Shown piece by piece: positions 21,050 to 25,879 of a stretch of 25,879 nucleotides of DNA (within the stretch, counting starts at the first letter, position 1; every line of letters begins with the position of its first letter). Source of the stretch: JANQTF01 sp036835375 (lineage in GTDB: Bacteria; Bacteroidota; Bacteroidia; J057); the NCBI GenBank assembly GCA_036835375.1, contig DAITMB010000070.1:1-25879 (forward strand). The letters run 5' to 3'. Made by a program: the position numbers and the translations under genes. The notes under the pieces are model-generated. The model saw nothing but the letters and a program-made list of their open reading frames with translations. It made no database searches and had not been told where the DNA came from.

Positions 21050-23392
21050 TTACTCTACCGTTACCTTCCGGGTGGCCGTACCTTCACCGGTAGTCAGTTG
21101 GAGAAGATAGATTCCTGCTGGATAGCCCGCCATGTTGACACTTTCACGGACTGAGCTCACACTCTTCAGTTCCTTCGCGAAAATCATTCGGCCATTATTG
21201 TCAAGCAGTGACATCGTTACATTCTGCACCTGATCCAGCTCAACTTCAGCAAAAAATTCACCCTGAACTGGATTTGGGTATGCCTTGAAGACACTCACTC
21301 CCTGTGGAAGCTGATCCTCGATAGAGGTGGTCCAGACATTCACGATGTCAGAAGTAAGGGTCACTGTACATCCTTCAGTATCTGTAACAATCACAGAGTA
21401 GGTGCGATTTCCGGCCACGTTAGAGATGACTGGAGTAGTGGAACCAGCTGGGTCATTCCATAGGTAAGTGTAGCTACCGGATCCCCCAGTTGCGCTGACA
21501 CTGAGGGTCGCGTCATTGTTCCCTGAATCGTCATCATCAATGTTGATCGTAGCAGTCACACGCGTAGGAGTACAGATCCCGAAGTTGGGACGAATGACGA
21601 GCACCACAGGATTCACTGCCTGTTGCCATTGCCCATTTTGGATAGCGCTACCACGAAACCAGAGTGTGCCTGGCGTAAGAATGCTAGTGGTCGCAGCCAT
21701 TCCTATGTTTTCGGCCGTGGTCTCATGCACGCCTACGTAGAAGGTTTGTCCTCCAGGAAGTGGCTGTGGCGTAGTAAATGCAAGCGTGATGAATACACCG
21801 TTGTCATCGTCAGCCTGTGTAAACGTATAAGCCTCTGAGTTGGCGATAGGCGTTGCAGCAGGGCCACCAGCGGGATTCGACGGAAAAATACTTGCAAAAA
21901 CTTGCGTGTTTGCAGTAGGGGAACCAAATGCCAGACTAACAGAAGTCAGAAAGTCAGTCTCTTTAATAGAATAACTCTGAGCAACTAGTTTGTTCTGGCC
22001 ACCACTTGGTCCTACACCGAGAAGACCTGTGATCGGCCCTTGATCTCTGGCTAGCGTGGAATCGGATACAAAGAGTGCGAAGAATGCGCTGTCGTTAGCA
22101 GTGTTTTCGTCAATTTGTGCGCCAGTAGAGGACGTCACGGTTACTAAATACGCACCCGTATCAGCGACAGGCGTCCATGGGCCTACACTAAAGGTCTCGG
22201 AAGTACCAGCAGAAATTGGGGGAAGAACACCTACTGCGTCTGACCCTGTAAACGCAATGCTACCATCTGCAAAATTTGATACTTCTACTGACACCACCGC
22301 AGAAGAAACACTTTGTTGCCCAAGGTTGCGAATACTACCACCGATGGTGATAGGCTCTACCTGATTTTTGGGGACAATGGAGAATCCAGGTGTAGGAAGC
22401 ACAGCCGAAACGGCAGCATCGAATTGAACTGGCACAAAATCAAGTTCATAGCCAAAAATTCTACCAGGGTTGCCCTGTAGAAGGCCTCCGATAGTATTTT
22501 GACCTGTAACGATGTTAGGGGCGAGGAAAAGGCCTCCGGCTGGAATGGTTGGTGGCAGACCGAGGTCTCCAGCAACGTCAAAACTCACTCCTGTCCAAGC
22601 CCCACTTGGAAGGCTAACCTGGGAAATAACAGCATCGGAAGGACTTCCAGCTTGCTCGAATACCCACAAGTAAGGTCCACCCGTACTAATAGGGTCGAAA
22701 GCTAGGCCAATAATTCCTTCTCTACCATGTGTTGCCTGAGGAATTGTCCCCAAAGTAGCTCCAGTCTTGCTGATAATCCCGATTGGAGAGGTGAAGTCGG
22801 CTGTGTAAAAGCCTCCTGCGCCTGCATTTAGTGTCGGATCATACGTAAGTGCTAACGCCGTAGGAGCTGTTCCTGTGATGATGATGCTCCCAGTAACGGT
22901 CCTTGTTATAGGGTTTACTTGTACAATGGTATCACTGTAATTCGCCATGAAAAGACTGGTTCCATCTGTGGTAATGGAGATAACTCCCGATACTCCAGGA
23001 ATGAGGAATTTTTCTAGAAGTGCACCAGTGGGAGAGATTCTCAAAAGGGTATCAGAATTAAACCGAGAAACCCAGAATTCTGTTCCTGTCCAGAAAACGC
23101 CCGTATTTCCCGTACCACCAGGAATTGGGAATTGAAACTGCTGATCCCACTGAGCATCCACAGTAACACTACCACCGAGATCATCACCGGCAGTAGCTTC
23201 AATACCCAGAAGTACTTTGTCTCTTAACACTTCAGTAGCGGGAAAGGAGACTTGACCCTTAGCGCGTAGGTCTTCCTTTGGCAAATTCTTGAAGTCTTGG
23301 TTCTGTCCGTAGCTCGAAGCTACGGCCATACCTACCAACAAGAAGGTAAAAATGGCTTTAAAAAAAGAGGATTGGTTGAGATTCATGCTCAT
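21050..23392 (-). CDS. Large secreted beta-propeller/CARDB protein with T9SS sorting domain
   Basis: A 780-residue exported protein. The signal peptide ends near Gly29/Gln30. Residues about 75-320 have repeated WFWVSRFNSDTLL-like and SLFMANYSDTIVQVN segments typical of a six- to seven-bladed propeller of the NHL/SMP-30 type. Residues about 325-425 form a CARDB-like Ig domain, about 455-610 an unassigned beta-rich region (mentions of SYSIKETDFLTSVSLAFG), and about 615-690 an SprB/PKD-like repeat (SATGGSGSYTYLWNDPAG). Residues 695-780 are the type A sorting domain with KAYPNPVQGEFF and the end ATRKVTVE. It is a cell-surface or secreted binding protein; I see no catalytic residues. Met codons at 23392 and 23386 are alternative starts. 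Confidence 0.85.
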   Translation of the reverse strand: MSMNLNQSSFFKAIFTFLLVGMAVASSYGQNQDFKNLPKEDLRAKGQVSFPATEVLRDKVLLGIEATAGDDLGGSVTVDAQWDQQFQFPIPGGTGNTGVFWTGTEFWVSRFNSDTLLRISPTGALLEKFLIPGVSGVISITTDGTSLFMANYSDTIVQVNPITRTVTGSIIITGTAPTALALTYDPTLNAGAGGFYTADFTSPIGIISKTGATLGTIPQATHGREGIIGLAFDPISTGGPYLWVFEQAGSPSDAVISQVSLPSGAWTGVSFDVAGDLGLPPTIPAGGLFLAPNIVTGQNTIGGLLQGNPGRIFGYELDFVPVQFDAAVSAVLPTPGFSIVPKNQVEPITIGGSIRNLGQQSVSSAVVSVEVSNFADGSIAFTGSDAVGVLPPISAGTSETFSVGPWTPVADTGAYLVTVTSSTGAQIDENTANDSAFFALFVSDSTLARDQGPITGLLGVGPSGGQNKLVAQSYSIKETDFLTSVSLAFGSPTANTQVFASIFPSNPAGGPAATPIANSEAYTFTQADDDNGVFITLAFTTPQPLPGGQTFYVGVHETTAENIGMAATTSILTPGTLWFRGSAIQNGQWQQAVNPVVLVIRPNFGICTPTRVTATINIDDDDSGNNDATLSVSATGGSGSYTYLWNDPAGSTTPVISNVAGNRTYSVIVTDTEGCTVTLTSDIVNVWTTSIEDQLPQGVSVFKAYPNPVQGEFFAEVELDQVQNVTMSLLDNNGRMIFAKELKSVSSVRESVNMAGYPAGIYLLQLTTGEGTATRKVTVE

Positions 23393-23670
23393 AAGGATTA
23401 GGTAAAATTTGAATCAGGGAAAATGAAGCTTGACGTGTGTGGTCATGTATCGCCTACCGAGTGGAATACCCTACTCTCGGACGTGATCTTTCTACGGATC
23501 TCCCGATGCCCATCTCCTACTCTTCCTACCGATAGAAAAGCGTGAGCATTTCCATTGTATTCAGGACTCAGGGCAGGAAAAAGAATGGCCATAGAATATG
23601 AAAGAATAGAAGTGAGAGCAAAGGAGTGAATCATCACCACACAGCACCTCGCCGGGCTTTACAATAGGCA

Positions 23671-23701
23671 CAAGTCTAAGTATAATTGGCGGATGTTCAA
23701 A
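23671..23701 (-). promoter_or_regulatory. Promoter of the large propeller T9SS gene (-33/-7)
   Basis: On the - strand TTTG (23701-23698) is followed after exactly 19 bases by TAGACTTG (23678-23671), one mismatch from TAnnTTTG. This is the best-spaced Bacteroidota promoter in the window. The start site would be near 23664, leaving a long leader before the ATG at 23392. Confidence 0.55.
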
Positions 23702-23789
23702 TGCTGTTTCTTTGTGATAGGGCGATAAGGTCGTTTATTTCTGGTATTCAAATCTGTTGTAGGCGGATTGTAATTGATTACTAAGCTCC

Positions 23790-23829
23790 AAAAAGAACTT
23801 CAAGATGCCTTTTCACAGGCACCTCGAAG
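23790..23829 (-). terminator. Intrinsic terminator of the kelch gene (leftward)
   Basis: On the - strand CTTCGAGGTGCC (23829-23818) pairs with GGCATCTTGAAG (23809-23798) over 12 bp including two G:U pairs, with an 8-base loop and a TTCTTTTT tail. It lies 60 bases after the kelch gene stop. Confidence 0.85.
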
Positions 23830-23888
23830 TAGAAGATGCTCATCACACCTGACAGAAATGATTTAACTTCCGCGACACGTATGTTGCG

Positions 23889-25793
23889 CTACTCCACCAT
23901 GATTCTACCGTAGTGATCCGCAAGCCCCTGTCCACTGACCCGATATATGTACATTCCTGCACTCAAGCCCCGGACTGAAATGATGGTTTCTGGTCCAGAA
24001 ATTCTTTTGTGCAGCACGGACCTACCTGTGACATCCAGCAGCGTGAACTCCAAGTCTAGAGAAAATACAGTAGCAACGCGCAGGGTCAACATGTCTGATG
24101 CTGGATTTGGGAACACGGCTGCTAAGAGCGGAGGAAGCGATTCGCGAATGCTCAGGAAGAAGAGTTGGCAAGCGCCTTGGTACAGTGAATCTTCATTCGT
24201 GTAGGTCTGCGCACCGTCCTGGCCCGCACATAACAAATAAGCAACATCAGCCGGTCCAAAACGAAGACTATCCTGAAAAGCTACCCCGAGGCTGCTTCCG
24301 ATCCCCTCCAAAAATTCAAATGTGCTTTCGGCTGTGACATGATTCAACCTCAAGTGCTTCTGGTCTTCAACATACCAAACAGAATCCACCACGTAGGCCC
24401 CTGCCTCTATCCCCGCAGTTTCTATCGCCACCTGAAAGGTATCTCCTAACGCAAGACCTAAGTCCATGACAAGGTATTCCGCACTCAAACTGGATCGAAA
24501 CCAGACTTTCCCGCCCTCTTCCCGAAGTAGTCCATACACAGAATCGACGTGGGCTGGCAAATATATGGGTCGATATCGCTGGGTATCCACCGTGGAGTCA
24601 GGCGCTGAAGCGATTACAACGAGGGAATCGTACCCTTCCTGCGCTCCAACTGTCTTGACTATGTTCCAATAAGACGAAGTTTCACCGAAGATCGACTCAA
24701 AACGTGGCGTCCCGAAGAGCTCGGCAGTAGCATCAAATCCCCCTGTGACGAGGATTTGTCCATCCTTGGTCTCGGCACTTGCGTAGCGAAATCTCCCATC
24801 AAGTGCCATCGGGACCGGGGTCCATGTGTCAGTCTGAGGGGTATAGACTAAGGTTTGCCCAGGTCCAAATGGTTGATTACCAGAAAAAGCAGTACTGCCT
24901 ACCAAAAGCACCTCACCATTTTCACGGAGAAACATCTGATGATAGCTTTGGCCCGAAGGCATGGTCGAGGTATTTGACCAGGTATCCGAGGGGAGATGAT
25001 AAATTTCCGCAGAGATCAAGCCCTCGTAATTGTTGTTTCCCACGAAGATGCGGCCACCAGTCACGAGTACCTGACTGTCATTCAGCGCAATAGAAGCAAG
25101 ATAGTCCCGCCCCGTGTTCATATTGGCGACAGTAGTCCACTCATCCGTAGCGGGGTCATAGATTTCTGCACTCGTGGTTTGAAATCCGAAGTTGGGGCTG
25201 AATCCCCCTGTCACGAGCACGCGACCGTCAGTGAGGAGGGTCGCACTGTGATAACTCCGTCCTACTGCGATGGAGTCGGCAAGCAGAAGACTGTCAATAG
25301 CAGGGTCGAAGATCTCTACGACCTGCGTGTTTTCGTTGCCGTTAAATCCGCCTACCAACAAGATTCGTCCATCCTGAAGGGAGGTCGCAGTATGCCCGGA
25401 GCGTCCTGTGCGCATGTCTGGTCCCAAGATCCACTGATCACTTTCAGGCAAATACCACTGCGTATTGGGCCAATTGTTGGTATTGCCATCCCATCCACCC
25501 GTGCGAAAGAGGCGACCATCGGGCAGCAGGCTCATGGTGTGTTCAAAGACGGGGACTAAGCTGGACATCACATCCGTCCAGCTGTTCGTCCAAGGCGTGT
25601 AAATCTCTGTGCTGGACTGCGTGGCTCCGGCACCAAATCCGCCGTGCGCCAGCAGGCGTCCGTCTTGCATCAAGGTGAGGGTATGTCCATTGCGCGCTAT
25701 GCCCATGTCGGCAGCGCCAGTCCATTGAGCCAGAAGAGACCCGGGAACTATCAAGGTGAAAAATAGGAGTAAGCTGAAGTTAAATAGGTTCAT
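23889..25793 (-). CDS. Seven-kelch-repeat secreted protein with T9SS sorting domain
   Basis: A 634-residue exported protein; the signal peptide ends at Ala22 (LLAQ). Seven kelch motifs of the form H(T/S)-xx-L-xDGR-LLxxGGF occur at about residues 37-52, 85-101, 134-150, 182-198, 231-247, 285-300 and 337-353, spaced 48-54 residues, enough for a complete seven-bladed propeller. Residues 370-545 form a beta-rich linker without a known match to me. Residues 555-634 are the type A sorting domain (VFPNPASDML, TLLDVTGRSVL, GLSAGMYIYR). No copper-ligand Tyr/Cys set of galactose oxidase is evident, so it is more likely a binding than an oxidase protein. The start codon lies 3 bases from a GGGAGTT repeat array, so the whole visible leader is repeat DNA. 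Confidence 0.88.
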   Translation of the reverse strand: MNLFNFSLLLFFTLIVPGSLLAQWTGAADMGIARNGHTLTLMQDGRLLAHGGFGAGATQSSTEIYTPWTNSWTDVMSSLVPVFEHTMSLLPDGRLFRTGGWDGNTNNWPNTQWYLPESDQWILGPDMRTGRSGHTATSLQDGRILLVGGFNGNENTQVVEIFDPAIDSLLLADSIAVGRSYHSATLLTDGRVLVTGGFSPNFGFQTTSAEIYDPATDEWTTVANMNTGRDYLASIALNDSQVLVTGGRIFVGNNNYEGLISAEIYHLPSDTWSNTSTMPSGQSYHQMFLRENGEVLLVGSTAFSGNQPFGPGQTLVYTPQTDTWTPVPMALDGRFRYASAETKDGQILVTGGFDATAELFGTPRFESIFGETSSYWNIVKTVGAQEGYDSLVVIASAPDSTVDTQRYRPIYLPAHVDSVYGLLREEGGKVWFRSSLSAEYLVMDLGLALGDTFQVAIETAGIEAGAYVVDSVWYVEDQKHLRLNHVTAESTFEFLEGIGSSLGVAFQDSLRFGPADVAYLLCAGQDGAQTYTNEDSLYQGACQLFFLSIRESLPPLLAAVFPNPASDMLTLRVATVFSLDLEFTLLDVTGRSVLHKRISGPETIISVRGLSAGMYIYRVSGQGLADHYGRIMVE

Positions 25794-25796
25794 AAT

Positions 25797-25879
25797 GAGT
25801 TGAGAGTTGGGAGTTGAGAGTTGGGAGTTGGGAGTTGGGAGTTGGGAGTTGAGAGTTGGGAGTTGGGAGTTGGGAGTTG
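25797..25879. repeat. Clean heptamer minisatellite GGGAGTT / GAGAGTT, runs off the window
   Basis: Eleven complete 7-bp units (eight GGGAGTT, three GAGAGTT) from 25802, plus partial units at both ends. There are no 9-mers, unlike the left-end array, which otherwise has the same unit in the same orientation. The kelch gene starts at 25793 on the - strand, so its transcript leader would read as CAACTCCC-type repeats. The array continues past the window; a contig end at this repeat is possible. Confidence 0.95.

Larger units (their letters stand above)
23393..23888. other. Intergenic region with promoter, terminator and one doubtful small frame
   Basis: This gap contains the terminator of the kelch gene at its right, a good Bacteroidota-type promoter in the middle, and a leader of about 270 bases for the propeller gene. 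Within the leader, a leftward frame at 23443-23640 (65 codons, GTG or ATG starts) begins about 25 bases after the predicted transcription start. Its first 30 residues are hydrophobic and the rest is charged. I do not annotate it as a gene, because nothing in its sequence is recognisable. Confidence 0.5.

Noticed and set aside
24996..25559. 187-codon + strand frame
   Set aside because: It is antisense to the kelch repeats and has no signal peptide or domain; it is a shadow.
23889..25793. Galactose oxidase-like enzyme
   Set aside because: Kelch repeats match, but I see no copper-ligand set, so a binding protein is the safer call.

Overview
The window looks like part of a chromosome from a member of the Bacteroidota, most likely Saprospiria (Lewinella/Haliscomenobacter type); the genus is an inference. 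The evidence: five secreted proteins carry a type IX secretion (T9SS) C-terminal sorting domain (four with a PNP motif, one diverged), several promoters match the Bacteroidota -7 box TAnnTTTG, start codons mostly lack Shine-Dalgarno sequences, and there is a DUF5690 membrane protein and an LpxH-like phosphatase paired with an MJ1255-type glycosyltransferase. I saw no tRNA, rRNA, transposase, phage gene or CRISPR array.

Layout. Bases 1-334 hold a GGGAGTT-type minisatellite and a small hairpin. Next, on the + strand, are metF (335-1291), a gene-free gap ending in a strong terminator, and the LpxH-like phosphatase / glycosyltransferase pair (1633-3615). Bases 3670-7760 form a divergent locus. 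Leftward are a TIGR03364-type FAD amine oxidoreductase and a short degenerate receiver protein. Rightward are a PHP-family histidinol-phosphatase-like enzyme and a DUF5690 transporter-like protein. The oxidoreductase family is known for genomic association with phosphonate catabolism, so this is the best candidate for an under-described metabolic module. Bases 7900-13283 hold a TlpA-type thioredoxin, a secreted three-PDZ T9SS cargo, trhO (leftward), an M23 peptidase-like protein with an altered zinc site, and a Kbp/YgaU-like LysM protein. valS (leftward) follows, then a tiny T9SS cargo, a TPR hybrid-membrane histidine kinase without a partner regulator, a T9SS cargo, a 64-residue membrane protein, and two large leftward T9SS cargos, one a beta-propeller/CARDB protein and one a seven-kelch propeller. 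The window ends inside a second GGGAGTT array that begins 3 bases upstream of the kelch gene start codon.

How it fits together: housekeeping genes (metF, trhO, valS) are interleaved with envelope functions (lipid/glycolipid synthesis, periplasmic redox, murein hydrolase-like protein) and T9SS-exported surface proteins. Most transcription units are short and are separated by clear intrinsic hairpin terminators. The -7 boxes upstream of trhO, valS and the FAD oxidoreductase lie inside longer possible reading frames, and so help choose the internal ATG start codons.
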